Shown: positions 16,549-24,125, counted from the first letter of the stretch. The stretch is 64,000 bases of DNA from Micromonospora sp. NBC_01796 (GCF_035917455.1 NZ_CP109078.1:868001-932000), one strand, 5' to 3'. The notes: a model not told the origin generated them from the sequence alone. Numbers and translations are program-made.

Positions 16549-17118
16549 TCAGCAGAGCCGGCGGGTCAACGTGGTCGCCCGGTCGGCAGCGAACGCCTCC
16601 GCGTCGAAGGACCGGCCGATCCACTCCCGCATCGACTCGTGGTCCGGATGATCGGGATCGGCCAGCGCGACCAGGAAGGTCCGGTACCCGAACGCGCCAC
16701 CCACGTCCTCCGGCGGGCAGGCACGGGCACCGCTCACACAGATCGGGTACCGCTCCCCCGGATCGGCACCGAACGCGTCCTCGACCGTGACGTCGTGCTC
16801 CCACCAGTCACCGAAGTCGTACGTGTAGCGGAACCTGCTCCCCTTGCCGACCACCGCGTCCAGCCGGGTGTCCAGCTCGTCGCGCAGGGTCAGCTCACCC
16901 TCCGGGTCGGGCTCGCCGTACTGGAGACCGTCGATCTCGAACGAGTGCAGGTGGCAGTCCTGCCAACCCATCACGTGCTGGAGGACGCGGTGCAGCCGGT
17001 CCAGGGTGTAACCACCTGGCACCAGCACCCGCCGCCACACCACGGGCGTGACATCGGAAAGCGAGACCTTCAGTTGGAAGATCTGCCGTTGCGGGCTCGA
17101 CAGTTCGCGCACCATCAA
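16549..17118 (-). CDS. Plasmid pRiA4b ORF-3 family protein
   Basis: A 189-residue member of the pRiA4b ORF-3 (MM3350-like) family, recognisable by FQLKVSLSDVTPVVWRRVLVP at the start, LHRVLQHVMGWQDCHLHSFEI, and the YTYDFGDWWEHDVTVE motif. The family is widespread on plasmids and chromosomes, sometimes next to transposase fragments, and has no settled biochemical function. No transposase is seen here. ATG 17118 and 17115 are both possible. It is convergent with nothing and stands alone between the ceb promoter and a small-gene group. Confidence 0.85.
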   Translation of the reverse strand: MMVRELSSPQRQIFQLKVSLSDVTPVVWRRVLVPGGYTLDRLHRVLQHVMGWQDCHLHSFEIDGLQYGEPDPEGELTLRDELDTRLDAVVGKGSRFRYTYDFGDWWEHDVTVEDAFGADPGERYPICVSGARACPPEDVGGAFGYRTFLVALADPDHPDHESMREWIGRSFDAEAFAADRATTLTRRLC

Positions 17119-17195
17119 TCAATACCATGCAGGTCAGCGGCATAGCGCAGACTCAACGGAATAGCCCAAAATCTATCTATCGCGGCGCAGAACTT

Positions 17196-17444
17196 TCACG
17201 GCGGGCGAGGCAGCGGACGGTCACACCAGCCGAGCAACCGCTCGGTGAGCTGCCGGGTGCTCGACTCGCCGAGGTCGGCGCTCGCGTCGGCCAGATAACG
17301 CACCAGGTGCCGGCGCATCCGTACGGCGTCGCACTGGAACAGCACCTTGAGCTGCCGCTTGCGGGTCAGGCACGGCCACGGACTCCCGCAGGCCCGACAC
17401 AGCCAGGTCGGCCTGGTCGGGGCATGGATCACCGCGTCGGCCAC
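17196..17444 (-). CDS. Small Cys-containing actinobacterial protein
   Basis: An 82-residue protein with WLCRACGSPWPCLTRKRQL near residue 14: a CxxC followed by another Cys seven residues later, a probable zinc knuckle. The rest is helical (RRHLVRYLADASADLGESSTRQLTERLLGW). Similar small proteins occur beside DivIVA-like and XRE/DUF397 genes in Micromonospora and Streptomyces. GTG 17444 overlaps the 3' end of the upstream gene by 16 bp, arguing for one transcript. Function unknown. Confidence 0.7.
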   Translation of the reverse strand: MADAVIHAPTRPTWLCRACGSPWPCLTRKRQLKVLFQCDAVRMRRHLVRYLADASADLGESSTRQLTERLLGWCDRPLPRPP

Positions 17445-17776
17445 GGCCAGCCCCGTTGGTTGCGCCGGTCGCCGGTCGCCGCCCCTTCCGCCGTACGCCG
17501 ATCAGCCGGCACCTCGCGCGGACAGCGACCGTGCCGGGACTGCCATTCGCGCAGCGCCGCCCGGTGATGCTCGGCCTCGTCGTGGGCCGCGGCCAGTTCC
17601 CGGTAGAGCGCGGAGAGTTCCCGCTCGACCCGCCACAGGAAGCCCCGCACCTCGGCCGGCGCGTAACCCCGTCGACCGATCCGGGTCCACCCGAAGCAGA
17701 TCCCCCGGACGTCCCCCGGGACCAGGCGCCCCCGGCCGCCCCGGTAGACGCCATTCCGACCCGCGTTTCGATCCAT
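17429..17776 (-). CDS. DivIVA-domain-like small protein
   Basis: About 115 residues. GRRGYAPAEVRGFLWRVERELSALYRELA resembles the DivIVA N-terminal membrane-binding signature (GYDxxEVDxFL), followed by a short coiled coil (AAHDEAEHHRAALREWQSRH). The C-terminal tail is polar and probably disordered. In such short proteins the role is unknown; full-length DivIVA proteins mark curved membranes and growing poles. ATG 17776 was chosen because it starts just before the recognisable region. It overlaps the downstream small gene. Confidence 0.6.
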   Translation of the reverse strand: MDRNAGRNGVYRGGRGRLVPGDVRGICFGWTRIGRRGYAPAEVRGFLWRVERELSALYRELAAAHDEAEHHRAALREWQSRHGRCPREVPADRRTAEGAATGDRRNQRGWPWPTR

Positions 17777-17805
17777 CCGGCCCCCTCTCGGCTCTGCGAT
17801 CCGAC

Positions 17806-17961
17806 TCATTCCAGGTGGCCCAGGCGCAGGCAGACGAGGCAGCGCAGTCCCGAGCCGCAGACCGTGCACCAGCAACGCGACTTCCGATAGGTCACCAGCC
17901 CGGCAACGAAGCCGAGCAACACCGCCCCCACCACCACGAATCCCACCTGATACATCGACAC
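17806..17961 (-). CDS. Small single-pass membrane protein with Cys motif
   Basis: About 51 residues from GTG 17961, which lies six bases after a GAGGGGGA ribosome site; ATG 17955 is an alternative. One transmembrane helix (VGFVVVGAVLLGFVAGLVTY) is followed by a Cys-rich tail with CWCTVCGSGLRCLVC, containing two CxxC pairs likely to bind zinc. It begins the three-gene minus-strand group 17961-17196 and is divergent from the XRE regulator. I do not know a function. Confidence 0.6.
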   Translation of the reverse strand: MSMYQVGFVVVGAVLLGFVAGLVTYRKSRCWCTVCGSGLRCLVCLRLGHLE

Positions 17962-18027
17962 GACATCCCCCTCGTCTGATCGAAGTCGCCAAGGCCGATC
18001 GAAAGTCATCGTGCCAAAGCAAATCCG

Positions 18028-18050
18028 GGAAGTCGAGACTTCCATGGAAG
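18028..18050. promoter_or_regulatory. Overlapping palindromes upstream of the XRE regulator
   Basis: GGAAGTC-GA-GACTTCC (18028-18043) is an inverted repeat with 7-bp arms; it overlaps CTTCCATGGAAG (18039-18050), a perfect 12-bp palindrome. They lie in the divergent space between the small membrane gene and the XRE gene, a plausible operator site. Confidence 0.4.
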
Positions 18051-18136
18051 ATTGGTTTGTGAGACTCTTCGGCCCGAGCTTGTACTTGGAGGATCGGGAG
18101 GCGAGACTGACCATGACCGCTCATTGGGAGGTACAC

Positions 18137-18994
18137 GTGGCGAGGGCAAGCGGCCCCACCATCGCTCGCTGGCAACTCGGCGGGCAGTTGCGACAGCTGC
18201 GCGAGAAAGCAGCGGTCGACCACGCGGAGATCGCGGCCGAGTTGGGCTGCTCCGCCTCGAAGATCTACAAGATCGAGTCGGGTGACGTCGGCACGAGCCG
18301 GTCCGACGTCATCGTGATGCTCAACCGCTACGGGATCACCGACGAACGCCAGCGGCAGACCGCGCTTGACCTACAGAAGCAGGGCAAGGAACGCGGGTGG
18401 TGGGCGAAGTACGGCCAACTGCCGAACCCGTACAGCATGTACATCGGGCTTGAGTCGGCTGCCACGGCGATCCGGAACTTCGAACTGGCCGCCGTACCCG
18501 GCCTGCTTCAGACCGAGGACTACACCAGGGCGCTCTTCGATCAACAACGCCTCAACGACAGCCCGGAGGAGCTGAGCAGGAGACTCCAGGTGCGGATGGC
18601 GCGGCAGGAGTGTCTGGTCGAGGACCCGCCGGTTCAACTTTGGGCAATCATCGACGAAGGCGCGTTGCGCCGAGTAGTCGGCGGACCGGCCGTCATGCGC
18701 GCCCAGCTCGAACATCTCGTCACGCTGTCCCAGCGCAACAACATCAACGTCCAGGCGCTGCCGTTCAGCGAGGGCGCTCACCCCGGCATGCTCGGTTCGG
18801 TATCGGTACTGGAGTTCCCGGAAGAGGTCCACACGCCAGTTGCCTACGTGGAGAGCTTCGCGGGAGACGTGTACTTGGAGAAGGAGGAGGACATGCGACG
18901 GGTTACCGTTGCCTACACGCACCTGCACTCGTCTGCGCTCAGCGCCGCCAAGACACGGGACCTGATCGCGGCGATTGCGCACGAATTGACGTAG
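18137..18994 (+). CDS. XRE-family regulator with DUF5753 domain
   Basis: A 285-residue protein. An N-terminal XRE helix-turn-helix (LGGQLRQLREKAAVDHAEIAAELGCSASKIYKIESG) precedes the DUF5753 effector domain (FELAAVPGLLQTEDYTRALF, VRMARQECLVEDPPVQLWAIIDEGALRRVVG, NNINVQALPFSEGAHPGMLGSVSVLEF). This is the WhiJ/BldA-type regulator usually paired with a DUF397 protein, as here. GTG 18137 follows GGGAGGT by five bases; ATG 18113 is an alternative. Streptomyces relatives influence development and antibiotic production; some pairs behave like toxin-antitoxin systems. The regulatory target is unknown. Confidence 0.85.
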   Translation: MARASGPTIARWQLGGQLRQLREKAAVDHAEIAAELGCSASKIYKIESGDVGTSRSDVIVMLNRYGITDERQRQTALDLQKQGKERGWWAKYGQLPNPYSMYIGLESAATAIRNFELAAVPGLLQTEDYTRALFDQQRLNDSPEELSRRLQVRMARQECLVEDPPVQLWAIIDEGALRRVVGGPAVMRAQLEHLVTLSQRNNINVQALPFSEGAHPGMLGSVSVLEFPEEVHTPVAYVESFAGDVYLEKEEDMRRVTVAYTHLHSSALSAAKTRDLIAAIAHELT

Positions 18995-19010
18995 GCGAAG
19001 GAGAACCGCT

Positions 19011-19199
19011 GTGGAGCTGACCGGCGCCGAGTGGCGCAAGAGCACCAGGAGCCAGACCAACGGCCAGTGTGTCGAGGTGGCCGATCTCAGGGACGTAGTC
19101 GGCGTACGCGACAGCAAGGACGCCAACGGACCGGTCCTCACGATCAGCCGCGCCAGCTGGACCGCGTTCGTCGGCGGTCTCGGCGCTCGCGACAGCTGA
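19011..19199 (+). CDS. DUF397 protein, first of tandem pair
   Basis: A 62-residue DUF397 protein with the family signature (AEWRKSTRS near residue 6, CVEVADL near 21, VGVRDSKD near 30, FVGGL near the end). It starts with GTG 16 bases after the XRE stop, behind a GAAGGAG ribosome site, and is surely co-transcribed. DUF397 proteins bind or antagonise their XRE partner in studied cases. Confidence 0.85.
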   Translation: MELTGAEWRKSTRSQTNGQCVEVADLRDVVGVRDSKDANGPVLTISRASWTAFVGGLGARDS

Positions 19200-19228
19200 T
19201 CGGTCTCCGCGACGTAGGGCGGGCAGCA

Positions 19229-19429
19229 GTGGAGCTTCGCAGCGCCGAGTGGCGGAAGAGCACACGTTCCAGTGGCGGCGGCAACGGAGACTGCGTCGAG
19301 GTGGCCGATCTCCGGGACGCGGTCGGCGTACGCGACAGCAAGGACGCGGGCGGGCCGGTGCTCACGTTCGACCGTGCGGGCTGGGCGGCCTTTGTGCACG
19401 GCCTACGCGACCCGCAGCCGGCCGGGTAG
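19229..19429 (+). CDS. DUF397 protein, second of tandem pair
   Basis: A 66-residue paralogue of the preceding gene. The shared AEWRKSTRS, CVEVADLRD and VGVRDSKDA blocks are intact, with a short Gly-rich insertion (SSGGGNGDC) after the first. It starts with GTG 19229, without a strong ribosome site, 29 bases after the first copy. Local duplication followed by divergence is the simplest reading; both copies lack stops or frameshifts. Confidence 0.75.
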   Translation: MELRSAEWRKSTRSSGGGNGDCVEVADLRDAVGVRDSKDAGGPVLTFDRAGWAAFVHGLRDPQPAG

Positions 19430-19436
19430 TCCCGGG

Positions 19437-19736
19437 TCAGTCGTCTTCGGGCTCGTCTCGATATTCGCGGAGGGTGAACCCGGCGCCGTTGTTGTCGAGC
19501 GAAAACACGGTGACCGGGATCGTGCTGTCGTCGGCGAATCGCAGGCTGAAGAGCGGATCGAGGTCGCGAAGGATCTCGAAGCCTTGCAGGTCGTCGTCCT
19601 CGACCAGGCGCCCCGTCGCCTCCCAACCGGCCTCCGACGTACTGATCACCACCGTGACCTCGGTGCTGAAGCGCAGGGACGAGTTGGTCCACCAGTCGAG
19701 CCAGGCGCTGCCCCGATAAGCATCCACGCCGCCCAC
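19437..19736 (-). CDS. Unrecognised 99-residue acidic protein
   Basis: A short protein with a Trp-rich start (GSAWLDWWTNSSLRF) and an acidic, beta-rich remainder (TVVISTSEAGWEATGRLVEDDDLQGFEIL, SLDNNGAGFTLREY). It converges on the second DUF397 gene with seven bases between stops. GTG 19736 or GTG 19727 can start it; an AGGTGGG stretch lies upstream of the latter. I do not recognise it. Its size and position beside a regulator/DUF397 module would fit an accessory or immunity-type protein, but that is speculation. Confidence 0.5.
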   Translation of the reverse strand: MGGVDAYRGSAWLDWWTNSSLRFSTEVTVVISTSEAGWEATGRLVEDDDLQGFEILRDLDPLFSLRFADDSTIPVTVFSLDNNGAGFTLREYRDEPEDD

Positions 19737-19765
19737 CTAACCACCGAGCGGCGAACAAGGCGTCG

Positions 19766-19838
19766 CCTCGTGTAGAGAAAGAGTGGCTATCCGGCGGGGG
19801 ATAACCACTCTTTCTCTACACGAGGGGTTATCCCCCGC
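19766..19838 (-). repeat. Two overlapping, mutually exclusive hairpins (repeat copy 1)
   Basis: Arms 19766-19792 and 19799-19825 are complementary at 26 of 27 positions. A second, perfect 13-bp pairing joins 19794-19806 to 19826-19838. Both use bases 19799-19806, so only one can form at a time. The element lies 11 bases after the stop of the PhoX-like gene and before the 99-residue gene on the minus strand. A shorter version of the first hairpin, with the same C-A mismatch, occurs at 63306-63345. A terminator is likely; switching is inference. Confidence 0.75.
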
Positions 19839-19849
19839 ACGGATGGGGC

Positions 19850-21010
19850 TCAGGTGCGGAACGGGCCGGTGACGCAGTACGTGATGCCGCCGGACGAGGA
19901 GCCCGAGGTGCCGCGCTGGGACGAGAAGTACAGCCGGTTCCCGGCCGGGGTGAACGCGGGACCGCAGATCTCCGACGAGCCCTGGCCGGTGATCCGGAGG
20001 AACACGGAGATCTTGTCGTCCGGGGTGATCACGCAGATCTCCATGTTGCCGCCGTCCTCGGCGACGTAGAGGTCACCGAACGAGGAACCGGTGATGTTGT
20101 CGACGCCGGTCAGCGGGGCCGAACCGGGGCTGACGAGGTTGTCGTCGTACGCGAGTTCGTAGGTGTTGTTGGCGAGGTTGAGCTGCCAGACCCGGTTGTC
20201 GCCCTTGGTGGTGAACCACAGGGTGTTGTTCGAGTAGTGGCAGCCCTCCCCGCCGTTGAACGACTTGGCGCCGGACACCTGCGACCGGGTCACGGTCGGG
20301 GAGCCGTCCGGATCGGGTACGGCGGCCCAGCTGAACGAGCCTGACGTGGCGCTGCCGGCGACCAGTACCTGGAGCGCACCGGCCGACAGGTCGCCCCAGG
20401 TGTTCGGGATGAACCGGTAGAGCTTGCCGTTGGTCTCGTCCTCGGTGAGGTAGATGACCCGCCGGTCCGGGTCGGCGGCGGCGGCCTCGTGCTTGAACCG
20501 GCCCATCGCCGGGCGTACCACGGCGGTGCCGCCGAGCGGGTACGTCTCCCACACCCGGCCGAGGTTGACCTCCTCGCAGGACAACCAGGTATTCCACGGG
20601 GTCTTGCCACCCGCGCAGTTGTTGTTGGTGCCGGACAGGATCCGGGACGCCCCGGTGACGGCGCCACTGGAGTTGAACAGGATCCGGGACGCGCCGCCGC
20701 CGGAGCCGGAGCTGGTCTCGGAGTTGGAGACGTAGACCCAGCCGGTGCCGTTCGCGTACACCGCGCCGCCGTCGGGCGCGCTGTGCCAGGTGTACGAGGT
20801 GCCGGGCACCACCTGCCCGGAACGGGCGACGATCTGACTGGTGAAGCCGGCCGGGAGCTGGATGCCGTGGCTGTTGGCGGCCTGGAGCGGACCGTACGGG
20901 CCGGTCGCGTTCTGCGCCGGTGCCGCGTACGCCGCCGACCATGCGGTGAACGGGAGCGCTACGGCGCCGGCGCCGAGCACGGTGGCGCGCAGCATGTTCC
21001 GACGATCCAT
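19850..21010 (-). CDS. PhoX/DUF839-family secreted phosphatase-like protein
   Basis: A 386-residue exported protein. The N-terminus (DRRNMLRATVLGAGAVALP, cleaved near AYA-AP) is a Tat-type signal. The body is a beta-propeller of the DUF839/PhoX family: NTWLSCEEV near 140, MGRFKHEAAAADP near 167, YLTEDETNGKLYRFIP, FNGGEGCHYSNNTLWFTTKGDNRVW and VDNITGSSFGDLYVAEDGGNME. Glu and Asp in these blocks are the calcium/iron ligands of PhoX enzymes, which hydrolyse phosphate esters outside the cell. At 386 residues it is shorter than PhoX proper (about 600 to 700), so activity is uncertain. The 160-bp space upstream probably holds its promoter. Confidence 0.75.
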   Translation of the reverse strand: MDRRNMLRATVLGAGAVALPFTAWSAAYAAPAQNATGPYGPLQAANSHGIQLPAGFTSQIVARSGQVVPGTSYTWHSAPDGGAVYANGTGWVYVSNSETSSGSGGGASRILFNSSGAVTGASRILSGTNNNCAGGKTPWNTWLSCEEVNLGRVWETYPLGGTAVVRPAMGRFKHEAAAADPDRRVIYLTEDETNGKLYRFIPNTWGDLSAGALQVLVAGSATSGSFSWAAVPDPDGSPTVTRSQVSGAKSFNGGEGCHYSNNTLWFTTKGDNRVWQLNLANNTYELAYDDNLVSPGSAPLTGVDNITGSSFGDLYVAEDGGNMEICVITPDDKISVFLRITGQGSSEICGPAFTPAGNRLYFSSQRGTSGSSSGGITYCVTGPFRT

Positions 21011-21171
21011 CTGGACCTCCTTGGTGGGGTGGGTCCGAGGAACGTAACGATCCGCCGTTGCCGGAGAACGCTACGTAAATGAACGTCCGTCATCGATATG
21101 TGAACGAGCAGGCCCGGTCCGCCACAAATAGGGCAGCGGCCGGCAGGGCCCCGACCGCTGTCACCGGTCTG

Positions 21172-22038
21172 TCAGTGACGTGCCGGCTCGGAAATGGCGA
21201 AGAACTCGTCGATCAGCCTGGCGGTCTGCACGTCCTGGCTGGTCTTGCCCATCACGGCGGGCCCCTTGGTCGGTCCCGGGATGGTGTGCCCGCCGCCGCG
21301 CACGGTGTAGAGCGCCACCGACGGGTGCCCGTGCTGCCGGTATTCGGCGCGCTCTATCGAGGTCGCCGCGTTCGCGGCCGGGAGTTCGGTGATGGTGGGC
21401 CGCGCGGTGATGCCGTTGCGGGCGGCGAAATAGGTCGCGGACTCGGGCGCGGACAGGCTGCGGCCGCCGACCTTGAAGGCCTTGCGCGCCCACCAGCTGA
21501 ACTCACCCCCGGCGTACTTGACGATCGGGTCTTTCGTGCCGTGGATGAGCAGGATCGGCATCGGCGCGGGTGGTGCGTCGGCGAGAAGGAAGCTCTCGGG
21601 CGCCGGCATGGTCGCGGCGATCACGGTCGCACCGGCGATCAGCGCCGGCGTTTCGTGGGCCAGGCGAATCACCATCTGACCGCCGTTGGAGTAGCCGATC
21701 GCGTACACCTTCGCGGGGTCGATGTCGTGACTGTGGGTCAACCTCTCGATCAGCGCCCGGGTGAAGCCGACGTCGTCGCTGCTGTCCCTGCGGGCCGGGA
21801 AGGAGTTCTCACGCCGGGCGTCGTTCCAGTTGCCCTTGTACCCGTCGAGATAGACCACCACCGCGGCGCCGCTCTCGGCGAGCGCGTCGTAAGCCCGGCC
21901 GATGAACTTCCGGTGCTTGGCACCGGTCTGTCGCGATCCGTGGAACACGAGCAGGAGACTCCGTCCGGGTCTGCCGTCCGAAGGCCCGATGATCCCGTAC
22001 GTCCGCCGCGTGCCGTTCACCGTGATGCTCTCGATCAT
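21172..22038 (-). CDS. PHB-depolymerase-like esterase (LpqC type)
   Basis: A 288-residue alpha/beta hydrolase of the polyhydroxybutyrate depolymerase/feruloyl esterase type. LLLVFHGSRQTG gives the oxyanion region, IGYSNGGQMV holds the nucleophile Ser, HGTKDPIVKY the Asp, and VRGGGHTIPGP the His. No signal peptide is visible, unlike secreted LpqC. ATG 22038 follows AGGAGG. It is divergent from a TetR gene with paired operators between, so it is probably under that repressor. Confidence 0.8.
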   Translation of the reverse strand: MIESITVNGTRRTYGIIGPSDGRPGRSLLLVFHGSRQTGAKHRKFIGRAYDALAESGAAVVVYLDGYKGNWNDARRENSFPARRDSSDDVGFTRALIERLTHSHDIDPAKVYAIGYSNGGQMVIRLAHETPALIAGATVIAATMPAPESFLLADAPPAPMPILLIHGTKDPIVKYAGGEFSWWARKAFKVGGRSLSAPESATYFAARNGITARPTITELPAANAATSIERAEYRQHGHPSVALYTVRGGGHTIPGPTKGPAVMGKTSQDVQTARLIDEFFAISEPARH

Positions 22039-22050
22039 GGGAGCCTCCTG

Positions 22051-22107
22051 AAGTGGATAGGTCATCCACTTCAACGTAGCAGAACCGGATAACCTATCCG
22101 GTATGCT
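22051..22107. promoter_or_regulatory. Paired TetR operators and -10 element
   Basis: AAGTGGAT-AGGTC-ATCCACTT (22051-22071) and ACCGGATA-ACC-TATCCGGT (22084-22102) are inverted repeats. Their cores, GGATAGGTCATCC and the reverse complement of the second, GGATAGGTTATCC, differ at one base, so they are the same site in opposite orientation, 32 bp apart. TATGCT at 22102-22107 lies seven bases before the TetR ATG and would make that transcript leaderless. Confidence 0.7.
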
Positions 22108-22114
22108 TGTGGGC

Positions 22115-22708
22115 ATGACCACTGCTCCACTGCGTAAGGACGCCGCCCGCAACTGGCACCGGATCGTGGAGGTCGGCCGCCGCTTGGTGGACGAGGAGGT
22201 GCCGATCCAGCTCAACGACGTCGCGCGGGCAGCCTCGGTCGGCGTGGCCACGGTCTACCGCCACTTTCCCACCCCGGAAGCGCTGGTCGAGACTGTGGCC
22301 ACGCCCGGCCTGGAGTCGCTGGAGCAGCACGCCGAGCAGGCCCTGGCCGGTGACGACGCCTGGCTGGCGCTCCGCGACTTCCTGTACGCGGCCATCGATG
22401 CCCAGATGACCGACGCGTCACTCGCTCCGGTCTTCGCCGCGCCGCAGCATGCCCTGACACGCACCGCCGAACTCATGCGGCACCTGAACGAGTTGTTCGC
22501 GGGGATCCTCGACCGTGCCCGTGCGGCAGGAGTGGTTAACCCATCGGTCACACCTGCCGACGTGGGCCCCCTGATGTGCGGCCTGACCTTCGCGGCGCGC
22601 GTGCGCTCCGCCGCCGGCGACCACGCACCCGCCGTCATCGCCCGCCGGTACCTCGACGTGCTGCTGGAGGGGCTACGAGTCCACGAAGCTGGGCAACCGC
22701 CTAGTTGA
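22115..22708 (+). CDS. TetR-family transcriptional regulator
   Basis: About 197 residues. The HTH is short but clear (VPIQLNDVARAASVGVATVYRHFPTPEALVE), and the C-terminus resembles SbtR-like TetR_C domains (YAAIDAQMTDASLAPVFAAPQ, LNELFAGILDRARAAGVV, LTFAAR). The first ATG at 22103 touches the operator; ATG 22115 fits a leaderless start after TATGCT. It probably represses itself and the divergent esterase. Its 3' end overlaps that of the convergent DUF1877 gene by eight bases. Confidence 0.85.
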   Translation: MTTAPLRKDAARNWHRIVEVGRRLVDEEVPIQLNDVARAASVGVATVYRHFPTPEALVETVATPGLESLEQHAEQALAGDDAWLALRDFLYAAIDAQMTDASLAPVFAAPQHALTRTAELMRHLNELFAGILDRARAAGVVNPSVTPADVGPLMCGLTFAARVRSAAGDHAPAVIARRYLDVLLEGLRVHEAGQPPS

Positions 22709-23240
22709 TCCAGCAGATGACGGCGTCGCCGCGCCTGGCGGCGGTGGCGAAGAACCGGCGGGCGTCGGGCAGGAAGTGGGCGACCCAGACGAGTTCGTCG
22801 GGCCGGTCCCAGCGGTTCGGGTAGATGTCGGCGCGCTGCAACTCGGCCGGGTCGACGCCCCGGATCAGGTCTTCCGGAGTGATGGTGGCGAGTTCGGCCG
22901 CAGCCGTGGCGACCTGCTCGGGGGTGAGGTAGCTGGGCGGCCCGTAACCCCAGTCCTTGCCCGACTCCTCGAGATGTTCGAGGAACTCCTGGAACTCCTC
23001 GTCCTCCGGATCCGCGTCGGGATATTCGACGAAGCCCTCGGCGCCCTCCACGATCGGGACGTCGAAGGCCCGACGCTCCAGCAGGAAGGCGAAAGCCTGC
23101 CACGCCTTGCCCGTACCCGACGATCGGTCGTCACCGGCTTCACCGGCGGCCTCGGCCAACTCGTACGCCCATTCGAGGTCGTCCTTTGCCCGTGCCAGCT
23201 CGGCCGGGGTCACCCGTAGCCAGTTCCCGTTCATGCTCAC
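22701..23240 (-). CDS. DUF1877 (YfbM-like) protein
   Basis: A 179-residue acidic protein of the DUF1877 family: NWLRVTPAELARAKDDLEWAYEL at the start, a Trp residue in GKAWQAFAFLLERR, and YLTPEQVATAAAEL then IYPNRWDRP near the end. The fold is known from YfbM but no function is established. GTG 23240 and ATG 23234 are both possible starts. It overlaps the convergent TetR gene tail to tail. Confidence 0.75.
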   Translation of the reverse strand: MSMNGNWLRVTPAELARAKDDLEWAYELAEAAGEAGDDRSSGTGKAWQAFAFLLERRAFDVPIVEGAEGFVEYPDADPEDEEFQEFLEHLEESGKDWGYGPPSYLTPEQVATAAAELATITPEDLIRGVDPAELQRADIYPNRWDRPDELVWVAHFLPDARRFFATAARRGDAVICWIN

Positions 23241-23283
23241 GGACGGCAGGTTAGGCGTACGGTCCGACAGGATCCGGCGCCGC

Positions 23284-24063
23284 TCAGAAGATGCGGTTGG
23301 CGCCTTCGGTGCGGGCGCGGGACTCGGCGGTGCCGGGTGCGAGGTTGTGGCAGAGGATCACCGACGCACCGGCGAACAGTGGGGCGAGCAGCCAGATGAC
23401 CGGTTGTTCCTGCCCGGCCGTGTCGACCAGCACCCGGTCGCCCGGCCGCAGGTCGCGGGACTCGGCGATCCCCTGTGCCACCGTTGCCCACTCCCGGTAG
23501 CTGGTGCCGTCGACCGTGGCCGCGTCGGTGGGCCGGACCGAGGCGTACGGCGGCGCGCTGTCACCGTGCTCGCGGACCTCGACCAGGTAGTCCCGGTAGC
23601 CGGCGGGCACCTCGCGCATCGGTTCGGCCCCCGGCGCGAGCCCGAGCACGAACTGGTGTTCCGCCTCGGGTACGTCCTCCAGCCAGTTGTCGAGCCGGTC
23701 GTGGGCCACGAAGGTGACGTCGGCCGGCAGGTCCGCGCCGGGGCCGATGCGCGGCAGACCGGCGGTCGCGGCCAGGTGGAAGGCCACCGAAACGCCGGCC
23801 GACCAGGCGCCGAGCAGCACAGCGGCGGTCTGCCAGTGCGGCGGGAGCAGCACCGCCGCGCGGTCGCCGGGGTTCAGCCGGCAGCCGTCGACGAGCAGGT
23901 TCGCCGTCCTGGCCACCCACCCGCCCAGTTCGGCCACGGACAGCTCGGTCCGCTCCCCGGTCGCGTCGTCACAATAGGTGAGCAGTGGCCGCGAGGTGTC
24001 GACCGCCGCCGCGTCCAGCAGGGCGGGAACTTCCTCGGTACGGCGTGCAGCAGTCACGTCCAT
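23284..24063 (-). CDS. TIGR03089-family protein (AMP-binding-like N-half)
   Basis: A 259-residue actinobacterial protein that resembles the N-terminal half of acyl/acetyl-CoA synthetases (LLTYCDDATGERTELSVAELGGWVARTANLL, NPGDRAAVLLPPHWQTAAVLLGAWSAG) but lacks the C-terminal lid and the phosphate-binding SGTTG loop. This matches TIGR03089, common in actinomycetes next to cell-wall glycosylation genes. It cannot be a complete adenylate-forming enzyme. ATG 24063 is the first plausible start. Role unknown. Confidence 0.75.
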   Translation of the reverse strand: MDVTAARRTEEVPALLDAAAVDTSRPLLTYCDDATGERTELSVAELGGWVARTANLLVDGCRLNPGDRAAVLLPPHWQTAAVLLGAWSAGVSVAFHLAATAGLPRIGPGADLPADVTFVAHDRLDNWLEDVPEAEHQFVLGLAPGAEPMREVPAGYRDYLVEVREHGDSAPPYASVRPTDAATVDGTSYREWATVAQGIAESRDLRPGDRVLVDTAGQEQPVIWLLAPLFAGASVILCHNLAPGTAESRARTEGANRIF

Positions 24064-24125
24064 CAGGGCGACGATACCGAATCCCGCCCGAAAAGGACTC
24101 ACCCGGAGCGGTAACGCGAATTTGT

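Noticed and set aside
16549-17118. pRiA4b ORF-3 protein as evidence of an insertion element
   Set aside because: No transposase, terminal inverted repeats or target duplication found around it.
19229-19429. Second DUF397 as a pseudogene
   Set aside because: All family blocks are intact and in frame; only the ribosome site is weak.
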